64,000 nucleotides of DNA, taken from contig NC_062985.1 of assembly GCF_023078275.1 (NCBI RefSeq), forward strand, positions 1,054,001-1,118,000, in the 5' to 3' direction. Shown here in pieces: positions 33,110-45,039 of the stretch. Each line of letters starts with the position of its first letter. Position 1 is the stretch's first letter. A program made the position numbers and the translations under genes. The stretch comes from Leguminivora glycinivorella (Eukaryota > Arthropoda > Insecta > Lepidoptera > Tortricidae). The notes under the pieces were generated by a model. It was not told where the DNA came from, did not search any database, and was given only the letters and a program-made list of their open reading frames with translations.

Positions 33110-33870
33110 TTTCAGCTAAATAACTTAATAAACACTCCGAATCAAATATAATTAACACAAACAAAATTTGAGAACGGCACTCTCTTTTCAATGTTTGACG
33201 TTTAAAGTTTAAGCTCCATTTTACGCTACAAATTACTGAAAGTCATTGCTTTTATTATGCAAGAATACATCTTAACTTAATGCAAAACGGTTTACTTAGT
33301 CATCACGTATTATTCAAAGTTTCGAGGTAAATAAAGAAATTATCAGCAACCTATGTTTGTTTTTGTGACGTTGGACACGAAATGTCAAAATTGCGTTTAG
33401 TTGCTTTTGCTTCATCTGACTACGTTCTGTTTTCTGTTTCTGTTCCTTAATACGTTTTTAATTAATATTCATTCTCGTCGAATAGTATAGAAGGTATTTA
33501 ATACAATAAAATGCATAAGTAAGTAAATACACTACATCTTATTAACATTTTTAGATAAAGGCTTTATCTTTTGACTTTCTCCTACTTAGCACTAGGTGTC
33601 GCTAAGAGTTACTCATTATTTATTTAAAAAACATAGTACCACTACTCATCAATAGATGGCGCTCGTAATAAATGGAGCCGTATAATAAATGGAATGTAAT
33701 GTAATTCCAGAGAAAAGTGAGATAATGTTTTCCAGCAGTGTTTGTTTACATGATTGGTGGTGTGGTGGTGACAAGTAAAGGTGAATTGACCTTTTCGTCT
33801 GATCCGACACCACAGTAACTCTCTATAAACTCGATCCTCTTTGTCCGATACAAAGCTTGTAATTCTCTCT
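33110..33870 (-). promoter_or_regulatory. Upstream region of AP-3 beta (5' UTR and promoter inferred)
   Basis: The 760 bases upstream of the start contain no repeat I recognise until about 33590. I see no convincing TATA box at a sensible distance. Placement of the promoter here is inference from the start codon alone. Confidence 0.35.
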
Positions 33871-33874
33871 GTTT

Positions 33875-34345
33875 ACGATTAGATGAATGATGCCACTAGA
33901 TGTCACTTAACTATGCCTATACAAATAACCCGCATTTACTGATGTATGGAATTACAACTCTTCCTTACTTATTCCTCTATGCTTTACGGATATCTAAGAC
34001 AACCTTAACAACGGGACAGAGCCCCATGGCTTAATGAACACTTTAAGTAATGAGACATCTGTCAATAAAACGTAATCGCTTTGTTATAGCTCCGCGGTAA
34101 AACGGTGACAGAGGTACGATAGTATCATAAACGCTCAAATGAAGGCTTAATTCGGAATTGAAAATGATAGGACTTTTTTAATAGCCTAAATCATAGAGGA
34201 ATATTTAAGTAAGGGAAGAGTTGTAATGTAACTCCATACATCAGTAAATGCAAGTGATTTGTAGTGACATCTAACGTCATTCACGCGCCAATCACGCGTC
34301 AACTAGCGTAAATTACCAGTACTGCTACTTGTCAATAGATGTCAC
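33875..34345. mobile_element. Fold-back element with GATGTATGGAATTACAACTC arms
   Basis: The left arm CATTTACTGATGTATGGAAT, CAACTCTTCCTTACTTATTC is inverted at the right (AAGTAAGGGAAGAGTTGTAA, CTCCATACATCAGTAAATGC). One-arm relatives are at 39385-39430 and 43290-43440. Confidence 0.6.
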
Positions 34346-34447
34346 GAAGAACAAATAGTTTAATTGCTCAACAATTTTTAGCTAATATTACAAATCAGTA
34401 CCTACTCTGTTTAGGATTCCTTCTGCTTGTAATATAATTTTCAGTAC

Positions 34448-35385
34448 AGATGGTCGTTTTTAGGGTTCCGTACCTCAAAGAGGAAAAACGGAACCCTTAT
34501 AGGATCACTCGCGTGTCTGTCTGTCCCTCTGTCACAGCCGATTTCTCCGAAAGTACTGGACCGATTTACTTGAAATTTGGCACACATATGTAAACCTGTG
34601 GCCCAAAGATGGACATGTAATTTAATTAAATGAAATTTAATCACAGGGGCCACTTTTGGGGGGTAACATTGAAAATTAAAAATCAAAGTTATTAAAACTA
34701 TATTGTGTTACATATCAAATGAAAGAGCATTTTATAAGCATTTGAAGTATATTTTTTTTATTTTTTTTATTTTGGTAATTTAGAAGTAATTTAAGAAAGT
34801 ACGCAAAAAATGACCATTCCCCCCCTTATCTCCGAAATTACTTAGCGTAAAATTTTCAAAAAAATACACAGGATAGCCCTCTACCTGTAGATTACAGGAA
34901 AACCTATTAGAAATCTACAGTCAAGCGTAAGTCGGACTTAAGAGAAAAAACTCAGATTACGAATTTCACTCACTGCCGCTGCAAGTAGTTACTAAACGTC
35001 TTAAAATGTTGTAATCGCGTTGGACAGGTATAAAGAAATTAATTTCGGTTTCGTTTGTTATAGAAATTGTTAAAAAGAAAAAATCATTTTCCAAAATGAC
35101 TTAAGTTCCTACTAAAAAAGAGGCGCTTAAGACCGTTTAGAACTTCACTGACCATAATATTGCCCACATAGGTCCAAAAAAGGTGTATATATACGAAAAC
35201 AAAAAAATTGTGCCATCGACAACCAAAATCAGAAGTCCATTTTGCTCTATCTCTTATCGTTTCCGAAATATACGCGAAATCTAAGTACGAAATTTAATGT
35301 ACGTTGCCATTACATTTCGTCAGGCGCTCATGACCTGTTTGTATGGAAATGTCGAAATCCGACTCGCACTTGACCAATTTTCATA
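34448..35385 (-). repeat. 'GGGTTCCGTACC' repeat, long copy
   Basis: Begins TTTTTAGGGTTCCGTACCTC and ends TCGAAATCCGACTCGCACTT then GACCAATTTT, the reverse of the family's AACCGGCCAAGTGCGAGTC-type start. About 940 bp, no ORF of note. Confidence 0.55.
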
Positions 35386-35429
35386 GAAAGTTGTGTTTTA
35401 TTATAGTTTTGAAGGAAGTTTCTTGTTTT

Positions 35430-35790
35430 TAACCACCAACGCAAAAACGACTGAGTGTTTTATAATAATTTAAGGTTTGACGCTTGACATGTCTGTCTGT
35501 GGCATCATAGATCCCGAATGAATCAATCGATTTTGACTTAGTTTTTAATGTTTAAGGTGAATTCGACGACAGTTTTTTTGTACCACGTAGGTGGGAAACA
35601 GGCATACGGTCTGCCTGATGGAAAGCGGTCACTGTAACCTATGGACGCCTGCCACTCAAGGAGTGGCACATGTGCGTTGCCGACTCATTAGAAACTTGTA
35701 CACTGAAACCTGTAGGTACTTAGAAGGGGCCTGGGTGCCGACGACTCAAAGGACAATCTATTCTCCTAATTAGTTCCGTAGGTCCTCCTC
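35430..35790 (-). mobile_element. Decayed repeat followed by LINE 3' end in minus orientation
   Basis: 35430-35575 is a worn copy of the CTGT-rich family. 35575-35790 begins TTTTTTTGTACCACGTAGGT and includes ACGGTCTGCCTGATGGAAAG and CACATGTGCGTTGCCGACTC, the reverse of 1-260. Confidence 0.55.
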
Positions 35791-35974
35791 GTTGAGCTCT
35801 GGCTGCCTTACTCACCGGCAGGAACAATGAGTTTACGCTCTGTCTTGCGTGAGCGACGGGCGACGCGACGCGATGCGACGGCGATGGCTCAAGGTCATCG
35901 CGTATCCATCGCGCGAAACTTCGGCACTAGCATTTGGTGATTAGAATCAGAAGATTCGCCGTCTTTCACAATGT

Positions 35975-36056
35975 GCAAATGGTCTAGCGGGTTTGACTTC
36001 TAGGTGGAATCGTTTGCGCCATGAGTGTCGTGAGTTCGAATCTCGGCTCACGCAAT
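35975..36056 (+). tRNA. tRNA-like sequence (probable pseudo-tRNA)
   Basis: AAATGGTCTAGCGGGTTTGA resembles an A box and GTGAGTTCGAATCTCGGCTC a B box with T arm, followed by TTTTT. The acceptor ends do not pair well and the anticodon is not clear. Confidence 0.3.
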
Positions 36057-36093
36057 CTTTTTGCATTTTTATTTACTTTTTTCTTTTATGTTC

Positions 36094-36420
36094 TACTAGC
36101 TTTTGCCGGCGGCTTCTCTTGAAAGACGGACAAACAAACAGACACACACACACTTTCCAGTTTAATCAGTATGGATTATTTGATTTTATTTACCTGCTTA
36201 TTTCTTTCTCTAAGATTCTACTTTCTTATTTTTTTTTAAGAACTCCGGGTTTTATACTAACAAGGAAAGTTTTAAGTTGCACACAATAATACTGCATTTT
36301 GTTTTTATTAACTTAATGTTTATTTAATCCATACTAATATTATAAACGGGAAAGTGTGTGTGTGTGTCTATTTATTTGTCCGTCCTTCACGGCAAAACTG
36401 AGCGACGAATTAACGTATAC
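36094..36420. mobile_element. Two truncated Helitron ends facing each other
   Basis: 36094-36175 (minus) has CTAGCTTTTGCCGGCGGCTT and a GGAAAGTGTGTGTGTGTC stretch with the middle deleted. 36330-36420 (plus) begins TCCATACTAATATTATAAAC and stops after GCAAAACTGAGCGACGAATT. Confidence 0.6.
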
Positions 36421-36824
36421 TATTTACTTATAACGAATGCTATTTACTTAATGATGAAATGAAAAAATGTCATACACCCAGTGTTTTTTTAATGCTGCCA
36501 TCTAGTGTCGACTGGCATAACCACTACACTAAGAGCCCTTATTCCTTAGAGCGTTCATCAATTTCGTGAAATAGCCATTGATAGATGGCGTTGGCGCTCG
36601 GTACGCGAGCCACCGGTAACGCAACACACAGGCAAGAATGATCTTGATAGTTTTGAATTTAATTGCTAGTAACAATTCTTTTGGTTTCATGTGTTAACTT
36701 TTTTGTAAAGTTTACAAGAGATAAGAATATATTATTATTATATGGTACCTACTAATTGTAAGTAACTTAAAATAAACAGTTTCAAAGAGCTGAGCTGTGT
36801 GCAAAAAATTACATGTGTTATTGG

Positions 36825-37165
36825 CCCGGCTAATGAGATCAAACATGGTCGAGTTACGATAAATAGAATAGCAGTTCTGTTATTCATTTCCTGACTCGAT
36901 CATGTGACCTTGGAAATCATCGAGATCGACGCTGCTCATCAGCCCAAATGTAATGAGCCCAAACATAGTGGAGTTATAATGAGTAAAATAGCAGTTTTGT
37001 TGACCATATCCTGACTCCACCATGAAAACCAGAACCTCATCCTGGGGGCCGGTTTTTGAATCTCACATATGGGATTTGTCACTAAAATACCGGTTGAAAA
37101 CAGTGAATTGCTTAGTATTTTCAGTGACAATTTTCTGAATTCGAACGCGTGAGACTCAAAAATCG
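36825..37165. repeat. Diverged tandem duplication, unit about 120 bp
   Basis: Two units share AATGAGATCAAACATGGTCG / AATGAGCCCAAACATAGTGG, AATAGCAGTTCTGTTATTCA, TCCTGACTCGATCATG and TCCTGACTCCACCATG. Each unit has an internal inverted pair around the GTCGAGTTAC / GACTCGATCATG segment. Class unknown. 36420-36825 has nothing assignable. Confidence 0.5.
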
Positions 37166-37479
37166 GTCCCCTGGTCCTGAAATATAATAATAATTCAAAC
37201 TCTCATCAGATTTCAAGTAAAATTTCTTGGATAAAATTGCATGTGTAAAAATCAGGCGGACCGTATGCCTGTTTGCCACCAACAGGATCAAAATTTGTTT
37301 AGTCGCAGTACCTATACAGCACTTCTCAGAACTATCTAGCTGCTTACGCTTACGAGAGCACGGTGCGCCGGACTATCGAACGTAGGTCCACTGTCTATGA
37401 GCGCTGGGCGCAGACTGAACTGAGCAGTGAGCGGGCCCGTGTCAGCAGTGTATTTTATTCGAATTTTATGTGCTTTAAA

Positions 37480-37715
37480 ATAATAGTACATTACGATACA
37501 AGTACGTAAAAAAGGAAGTTCGAAACGAGTGGCGATAAATTAAAACACGACCGAAGGGAGTGTTTTAAATCGACACGAGTTACGAATTTCCTTTTCGCAC
37601 GTGTTTCGTACGACGTTTTTCAGTACAGATGAGCCTCCGAAGTTTCGACCTGGCATATAATGAACCACTTCTCGCACTAGTGCGTAAAAAAAACACCATC
37701 TGTACTGAAAAATAT
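37480..37715 (-). repeat. 'CAGTACAGAT' palindromic repeat
   Basis: As at 29205: AGTACATTACGATACAAGTA, AACACGACCGAAGGGAGTG, TTTTTCAGTACAGATGAGCC and CATCTGTACTGAAAAATATC at the right. Confidence 0.6.
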
Positions 37716-38395
37716 CTATCGACACAAAGGTATGTCTTATATGTATGTTTTTAGGGTTCCGTACCAAAAAGGTACTAACAGGAACCCTTATGGTGCGACT
37801 CTGTCCGTCTGTCACATTCCTAAATATCTCGAGGACTACTAATGCTATCAACTTGAAATTTGGAATAGTTGTGAACATTGTAAACGTCTACAAATAGAAA
37901 GTATAATTTTTTTAAATATATTAATTTTAATTGTAGAAAATGGCCAAAATGAAAGGGGGGCAAACTGTAAATTTCAAGTTACTAGGTCAAGTGGGGTATC
38001 GTTGGAAAGAGCTCAAATTGAACGTAAATAAGCTATTTTTTATAATTTTTTTGTTATGGAAAAAAAAAAGAATTTTGAAGTAAAATTTAAAAAAAAATAC
38101 CGTTCCCCCCCCTTATCTCCGAAGTTTACCAACGAAAAATTATGAAAATTTTAGTAAACATTGGTTTTATGCTATATATTACAAGAAAAATATAATCGTG
38201 TTTGTATTTTGAATACTTTTTTTTTAATTCACAAAAAACTTTTCAGATTTTTACTTTCAATTTACCCACCCTTGCGGATGTATATCGTACTTCAAATTAA
38301 TACGAGGTGTTACGTAAACCATCTTCTGTCCAATAAAGTAAAAACTGTTTAAATCGGTTAACATTATAAAGAATTATCCCTGAAAAACCAGGTCG

Positions 38396-38660
38396 TGCAA
38401 ATTAGTTACCAAATTGACCGGGAGATGGCGCTATACACAATAATACTCATTAGTGCCTATACTTTTGTCTGGGAAACATCGTGAGGAAACCGGACTAATT
38501 CCAATAAGGTCTAGTTTACCCTTCGGGTTGGAAGGTCAGATGGCAGTCGCTTTCGTAAAAACTAGTGCCTATGCCAAATCTTGGGATTAGTTGTCAAAGC
38601 GGACCCCAGGCTCCCATGAGCCGTGGCAAATGCCGGGAGAACGCAAGGAGGATGATGATG
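38396..38660 (+). mobile_element. tRNA-headed SINE body
   Basis: GGGAAACATCGTGAGGAAAC, GGTCAGATGGCAGTCGCTTT, GACCCCAGGCTCCCATGAGC and a GATGATGATGATGATGAC tail. The tRNA-like head is missing. Confidence 0.6.
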
Positions 38661-38674
38661 ATGATGACTTTTGT

Positions 38675-39255
38675 CTGGGATACCCCCATTTGCCAGAATT
38701 TCATTTGCCATAATTTTATTTGCCATCCTATTCAACAATCATAATATTGTTTCTCATAACATCTTATGCCATAATCATTGTTTACTATATTAATCTAGTG
38801 CCAGAAACTTTGTTTCCCATAAAGTCAGTTTCCATAATGTCATTTGTCAGAATCATCGAAATCCGTAATTACCACATTCCATACCATCATTTGTCATACA
38901 AATTAGCGTCCAGAAAAGTCAATTTCCATAATGTGCTTTGGCAGAATCGAAAACTACTATAATAGGTACTAGAAGGACTAGAGAATGAAACTGCTATCAG
39001 AAAGTAGGTTAGGTTAGGTTAGAACTGTGACCCCTGGAAAATGAAACTGCTATCAGAAAGTAGGTTAGGTTATGGCTAACAAATAGTATGGCATTGTATG
39101 ATTATGGAAGGTAATATTCGGATAAACAACGAGTATGTCATATGATTTTTATGGTAAACAAATCATTCGGACAAATGAAATTCAGGCAAGTGAGATTCGG
39201 GCAAATGAATATTATGTTAAATGACTGTCGGGCAAACAATAGACAACCCTTTTGT
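38675..39255. repeat. Fold-back unit with degenerate ~16-nt tandem arms (locus A)
   Basis: The left arm repeats CATTTGCCAGAATTT-like units (TTTGCCATAATTTT, ATTTGCCATCCTATT, TTTCCCATAAAGTCAG and others) for about 250 bp. The right arm has the reverse form (GGACAAATGAAATTCAGGCA, GATTCGGGCAAATGAATATT). The centre has two copies of GAAACTGCTATCAGAAAGTA plus GGTTAGGTTAGG. Compare 55775-58255. Confidence 0.65.
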
Positions 39256-39524
39256 CTTCTAGTCAAGTCATTAGAGTTATATGAAAATATAAGATTATTT
39301 TTACTAGGTAGTTTGAAAGAAAGTTTGTACGGAACCCTCGGTGGGCGAGTCCGACTCGCACTTGGCCGGTTTTTATAACTTGAATTTAGTGATGTATGGA
39401 ATTACAACTCTTCTCTTACTTATTCCTGTATGCCTAAATTGTCTCACACTGTGTTGGGCTAAGGCCACGTTACCTTTTCTTTCCTCCAGTCATCACGGTT
39501 TGTTGCCCGCTGTCGCTACTATAG

Positions 39525-39905
39525 CCTGTCAACCAAATTTTGGCAGTAGCAATTTAATGTACATCAAACTAAAGTATTGTATCCCTATGGAACGAACAAA
39601 AACCAGCAATGTACGTCGAACAGCCACAGATATTTTTTTTTCAAGAAGCTCCCTCCTTCCTTACGAATTAGATAATGTATTAAAAAGGGACGGATATGTG
39701 CTAGTCATTTCTCTTTTTGGTAGGTTGGACATTTCCACAGGTAAGATACAAATGACACGCGAATTTCCACCGATTTTCAAAACTATTAGTGTTGCTAGCC
39801 CGCGATTTTTCAAATTTCCCGCCTTTTTCTAGTGACAAGATTTGGTTGACAGTGTAGTCGCTATATTTTTTTTAATACTACGTCGGTGGTTAACATGCAT
39901 AGATT
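39525..39905. mobile_element. TIR element with CCTGTCAACCAAATTTTGGC end, then a LINE 3' fragment
   Basis: 39525-39860 is a close sister of the insert in 4147-4626, sharing GAACGAACAAAAACCAGCAA and TAAAAAGGGACGGATATGTG and ending TTTGGTTGACAGTG. 39865-39905 has ACTACGTCGGTGG, a reverse LINE 3' UTR piece. Confidence 0.65.
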
Positions 39906-39991
39906 ATTAAAATTCCAACCAGTCCAATGAGGATGCACACTGACATTTTATCCCGCCTGGCGGCGCCTGTGCACGTGTCTGTATCACTGTC

Positions 39992-39992
<1 letters not shown>

Positions 39993-40042
<50 letters not shown>

Positions 40043-40045
40043 GAA
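39993..40045 (+). repeat. (GA)n microsatellite
   Basis: About 50 bases of GA with one GC interruption, followed by AAGACTTTATTAAATATCCC. 40050-40560 is AT-rich with nothing recognised. Confidence 0.9.
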
Positions 40046-40567
40046 GACTTTATTAAATATCCCATTACAATGTTACAAAATTAATTCATATGTGTGAGAG
40101 AGCGAAAACATATCATCTTCTCGCTCTCACGTATGGACTAATAGGGTGTGCCTCCTCATTTTAATATAATTTTATGTAAATACAATTTTAGTATACTTAA
40201 TTTTATTACTCTATTCAAATTCCAAAATAAAGCCTCATAACAGTAGAGAGATGTTTTATTGAGTAATACAGGATGTAAACCTAATGGGCGAACCTCTTAA
40301 CGGTGGTGAGTATAGGACATAAATAATGGAATTAGATAACTTTTACTTAAAATTGAAATACTTTTTGTATCCATACAAATTAATTCAGCCCGCAACGTAA
40401 TGCAAACACACTCCCGTTAAACGCTCGTTGACAGTTGTCATTGATTGTCATCGCAACCACGTTTACAGTACATTGCTGCTGAGATTTTTTTTCAAAAATT
40501 CATTATGGGGTGAAAATTAAGAGTAAATCAAAAACACCTCTTAATTAATGATAACAATATTGAATTA

Positions 40568-40662
40568 TACGCCTGGTTTCATTTATCGCCCTTATTACGT
40601 TTACGCGCTGTATGCCTGGTTTCATTTATCGCCCTTATTAGGTTTACGCGCTGTATGACAAA
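40568..40662 (+). repeat. Tandem duplication, unit about 44 bp
   Basis: GCCTGGTTTCATTTATCGCC and TTATTACGTTTACGCGCTGT recur immediately, with one C/G change in the second copy. Recent local duplication. Confidence 0.85.
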
Positions 40663-40859
40663 TACAATCAATTAAAAGCGATGTAATTCCCAGCAGCCAT
40701 TATGTAAAGCATTTCGCCATTTATATTGGCAATGCGGCATTTTATAGACGTATCAAAGCGGAATAATTTAATTTATTTGTTTTGTTTTAACATGCAATTT
40801 TATCAGATTGCCATCTATTTTTAACCGCCGCCCCAAATCTCAAAGAGGGTTCTCTATTC

Positions 40860-41800
40860 GTCAGTTATGTTTTTTTTTAATGTTTGTTCCACGATATCTC
40901 CGTCGTTACTGGACCGATTTTGAAAAAAAAAAATTGATTGAATGTATATGTCGCAGGGAAATGGCCAAAACAGAGATTTGATCAAATCTCTAAGGGATAT
41001 GATCAAATCACGCAGGATGTCAAAATGGCGAATCCATTTCATCATTTCTCTAGAAAATTTAAGTCATTTGACTAAATCCCTGACTCTGTTTAGTGAAATC
41101 ACAAAATCGGCCAATAGACATGGCACGTTTTGTCATTTCACTAGATTTGTTTAGCGATTTGACAAAATCCCTGAACCACAACACTTATGAAGTCAACTTG
41201 TTTTATCATTTCGCGACGAAATCTGTCCAGAGATTTGATCAAATCACCATATATATTATATGTATACCATATTTCAGTTAAGACTTTATCATTTCCCTAA
41301 ATTCGTTTAGCGAAATGTTAAAAGAAATTGACTTTTTGAGTTCGTTTCGTCAACTTACTGCCGTGGTTCAGGGATTTTATCAAATCCCTAAACAAATCTA
41401 GTGAAATGACGAAACGTGGCGTGTCTATTGGCCGATTTTGTGATTTCACTACACAGAGTCAGGGATTTAGTCAAATGACTGAAATTTTCTAGATAAATGA
41501 TGAAATGGATTCGCCATTTTGGCATCTTGCGTGATTTGATCATATCCCTTAGAGATTTGATCAAATCTCTGTTTTGGCCATTTCCCTGCGACATATATAT
41601 GAATGCAGATTGGTCTCATTTTTATCAGAACCTAGTTCTGATGATGGAATCCTGGAGAAATCGAGGGAACTCCTCAAATCTGAAAGGCATAAATATGGTG
41701 ATTTTTATGTTTTTAAAGGAACATCATGCATTTACTTACGGAACAGTGACATTTGGTGCAGTGGAACTGCTGATGGTGCTGTTTTTACGCACTAGTGCGA
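40860..41800 (+). repeat. 'TTGATTGAATGTATATG' repeat split by a palindromic element
   Basis: The two halves (40860-40957 and 41597-41800) join to match the unbroken copy at 59720-59990: TTCCTCGATATCTCCGTCGT-like start, GATTGAATGTATATG, then ATGCAGATTGGTCTCATTTT and GGAACTCCTCAAATCTGAAA. Confidence 0.7.
40957..41597. mobile_element. 640-bp palindromic element rich in GATTTGATCAAATC
   Basis: The left end TGTCGCAGGGAAATGGCCAA is inverted at the right (TTGGCCATTTCCCTGCGACA). The arms of about 250 bp carry repeated GATTTGATCAAATC, GGGATATGATCAAATCACG and CCCTGACTC motifs. Both arms can be read as the same ~68-residue peptide in opposite directions (MSQGNGQNRDLIKSLRDMIK), a consequence of symmetry. 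The flanks TATA/ATAT suggest a short AT target. Confidence 0.75.
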
Positions 41801-41804
41801 GAAG

Positions 41805-41990
41805 TGGCTCATTTCTTGTCAGGTCGAAAATTTGGAGAGCCATATATGTATATGTACTGAAAAACGTCGTACGATACACGTGCAGAAAGGTAATTCGTAG
41901 CCTGTCGATTTAAAACACTCCCTTCGGGCGTGTTTTATTTTATCGCCAGTCGTTTCGAACTTCCTTTTTTCGCACTTGTATCGTAATGTA
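41805..41990 (+). repeat. 'CAGTACAGAT' family fragment
   Basis: GCGAGAAGTGGCTCATTTCT, GTACTGAAAAACGTCGTACG and AACACTCCCTTCGGGCGTGT, as in 29205. 41990-42465 is unassigned apart from a run GCGCACGCGCGCAA near 42272. Confidence 0.5.
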
Positions 41991-42464
41991 GGTACCTACT
42001 ATTGTGCAACAGGCGTTTAAAGGAGGTCAAAAAAGACGAATGGCGTAGGTAACAATTTGAGGCGAAGCCGACAATTGTTAATAAACAATCCACAAGTATT
42101 TTTGACTCGGTTAAACACCGTTGCATACAATACTTTTTCTACGACCATGCACTTAGTTTTTAATTAATAATATATTATAATAGTTTTCTAAAGTAACCTT
42201 CGTGAATTTCACACTGTTTCCTGATTTTGCACTGCCAACGCAGCTGCCCAAAGCCATCCCCTGCCGGATTACCGCGCACGCGCGCAATATCGTTATAAGT
42301 TTATAACAATGCGTTGCCATTACATGGATGGATGCAGAGCCAAACAATGCGTTTTAATTTTTTTCGTTACTGCGCTCATGCGCGGGAAGCCGGCGGGCGC
42401 TGGCTTTGGGAAATAGACTTATGTAGGGTTTGAAAGATATTGCACGACCCTTTTTTTTAATTTG

Positions 42465-42710
42465 GTAACTGTTTAAACAGTTAAAAATACTGTTTTAAAC
42501 AGTTAAAAAAATTTAACTGTTTTTACAGTTAAAATTTTTTAACCGTTTAAAACAGTTAATTTTTTTTACTGTTTAAAACAGTAGAATTTTTTTAACTGCT
42601 AAAAACAGTTAAAATTACTGTTAATTTTTAACTGTTGGGAACAGTAAAGTTAACTGCCTAGAACAGTGGTCCCATATGGAACTGTGCAAAACAGTTGACA
42701 TTCATGTTTT
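42465..42710. repeat. Array of inverted AAACAGTT / AACTGTTT motifs
   Basis: About 245 bases with a dozen AACTGTTT or AAACAGTT units, many as ACTGTTTAAAACAGTT hairpins 20-25 bp apart. It degrades rightward to AACTGTTGGGAACAGT and AACTGCCTAGAACAGTGG. No flanking TIR was identified. Confidence 0.8.
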
Positions 42711-43139
42711 TTCAGTTGCGTTTACCTATTTTTTTTTCAGTGTGTACATGACAAATAACAGTTCGGGAGTAGAAAAAAAAACTTAATTTATTGCGATCCA
42801 TCTAATTTAATTCTGCCCACGTACTCGTAAAATAAATTCTTATTTTAAATACAATTACCAACTATTCCATTAGGGCCAAAAATTCTATCTACGGATAATG
42901 TGAGTAACGCACTTAGTCACTTCTTTTCATCGTAGGTACGTTCAAGGTACATTGCATTTATTTAAGTTCATTTACTTAAATCGTTTTAAAATTCTCTTTG
43001 ATGATTTTCACATGACATGTCACATGGTACACGTGTCGTAAAGTCGGTTATGCGCTTTAAAAATTTGGCAGCTGCGCTTACATACTTAATTTATAATGTA
43101 TTTCACGGTGATTGCACATCAGAGAAGGACGGTAATATA

Positions 43140-43605
43140 ATTTTCAGTACAGATGGTGTTTTTACTAGTGCGAGAAGTGGTTCATCATATGCCAGGTCGA
43201 AACTTTGAAGGCTCATCTGTACTGAAAACCGTCGTACGATACACGTGCGAAAAGGAAATTCGCAACTCGTGTCGATTTAAAACACTTCCTTTGGTCATAG
43301 AGGAATAAAAGTAAGGGAAGAGTTGTAACACTAAACATTATAGTACTATTTATTATACTGTGACCATACATCAGTAAGTACAAGTTATTTGTAGTGACAT
43401 CTAGCGTTATTCACGCGCCAATAACGCGTCAACATTACAAGTGTAAAATGATGACGTGATATTTTTAAGTGGAGATAGTTGAAGGGATGAAGAATGACAT
43501 AGGCTGTTTTTTTTTCTAACCCCCCTCTTTCCTAAAACTGTTACTTAATCCTCAATTTTCCAATTTAACGCGAGCGAAGCCGCGGGCAAATGCTAGTTTT
43601 GTATA
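43140..43605 (+). repeat. Three repeat fragments side by side
   Basis: 43140-43290: CAGTACAGAT family. 43290-43440: one arm of the fold-back family at 33875 (GGAAGAGTTGTAACACTAAA, GTAGTGACATCTAGCGTTAT). 43445-43605: Helitron 3' half, with AAGTGGAGATAGTTGAAGGG, GCGAGCGAAGCCGCGGGC and AAATGCTAG. Confidence 0.6.
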
Positions 43606-45035
43606 AACAAGACTTTTAGTTTTTGTGAAATGATATTACAAGAACATAATTATGCCAAACGATTACTAAGAGATTAAAAAAATATTTACATTTATATTAC
43701 CCACTTACCCTGGCGGGTTACAAATTAAGAGACTCAACTCTGTAAATTTGAAACACTCAAGTCAATAAACTGAAGGAAATTAAGAGGCCATTCGAACTTA
43801 ACTACAATGTCACACCAAAATGATATCAAAATAATAAGTTGCATGTAAAGACGGTAAAGCAAATATTCTTACTAAAAATGGCGGCAAAATATGTACAGTC
43901 AGTGAAGAAAGTGGTTTAAAATCTTTCGACTCAGAAATCGCGAAGCGTCTGGTTGAGGTAACTGGTGGTGGAGTCTGGTGACAAGAGCTGGCGACTTTCT
44001 CGCTCAACGTATCAGTATTGCGATACAGCGAGGAAATGTCGCCAGTATCCTTGGTACAATGCCTCAAGGGTCTATTTTAGACATTAGCTAGCTTTTAAGT
44101 TTAGTCTTAGTTGCTAATATAATTCTGTAACGTGGCGTCACTACAAATGTCTTGTTTACTTGAGACGACGTTAGATGGCGTTAAGTGTCACTTTCGAGAC
44201 AAAAATCTTTAAAATAATCAACTTACATTAAGCACTTTTAAACGGCCAACAATACAAAATTATCATGTAATTCTAAATATCAGAGCAATTAATTGGAGTA
44301 CGTGTATACTGTCTGTATAAATTCACATTTTCTTTGAATAAACTTCATTTGACACATGTCATCCGATTCATATCGTATCCATATCCAATTTTAAAACTTC
44401 GAATTAGACTGACTATCGGCTGACACTCAGATATCGTTTTGATGTCACAGTAAGTCTGGATAGGCCTCCGTGGCACGAGTTTGAGCGCCAAGTAACATTT
44501 AAGTGGATAACTTTAGAGAAGATGGCTTTACTACCACTGGCTTGGGATCCAGTAGTACATCTGATAATGGAACAAGCACGACGAAGACTGTGAGCATTTG
44601 TGTTGTGAGGTGATGGACAATTGCAATTTGTTTTTGTCAATTTTGTGTAGATTAATTGATTAATTGTTTTTTAACATAGTAATGGTATTTTTTTTTATAT
44701 TGTATAACTAGCTTTATTTATAGTGTGTGAACCTACCTAAAAAATCTATATTATTTATGGTCATGGTTCGTTATTAATATTTCTTGTATGTGGGTAGCTT
44801 TTGCACATTGTAATTTTTCCTCAGTCACCCGTTGACCACGAATGCTGTAAAGTGTTCGAAACGGCGGGATAAATTGTAAATTCATTATACGCGATTTAAT
44901 CCGTTTCCATAGTTTTATTTAATGGATAACTTTAATTCTGAAGGGCTGGACCAAGGCGTCGTTTTGTACGTTTTGTACTTAGGTAGGTACAAAGAGGATC
45001 AACGTGCTCTCAGACCTTGCAGTAAGCGTATCTAA
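43605..45035. other. Stretch without a recognised gene
   Basis: 43905-44090 may be a worn coding remnant (plus-strand pieces EEMSPVSLVQCLK and QRGNVASILGTMPQG in two frames), source unknown. 44820-44930 has CCCGTTGACCACGAATGCTG and TACGCGATTTAATCCGTTTC, probably a retroelement 3' UTR. The rest is plain AT-rich sequence. Confidence 0.4.
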
Positions 45036-45039
45036 GGCC

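Larger units (their letters stand above)
37747..39378 (-). repeat. 'GGGTTCCGTACC' repeat split by later insertions
   Basis: Outer sequence: TTTTTAGGGTTCCGTACCAA at 37749 and GTACGGAACCCTCGGTGGGC, GACTCGCACTTGGCCGGTTT at the right. A SINE (38396-38660) and a fold-back unit (38675-39255) lie between them, giving a three-layer nest. Confidence 0.6.

Noticed and set aside
40942..41594. Two matching ~70-codon ORFs on opposite strands (MSQGNGQNRDLIKSLRDMIK)
   Set aside because: Exact consequence of the element's palindrome; no codon bias or domain, and no matching start context.
43905..44090. Remnant of a host or retroelement gene (QRGNVASILGTMPQG)
   Set aside because: Too short, in two frames, and I could not place it in a family with any confidence.
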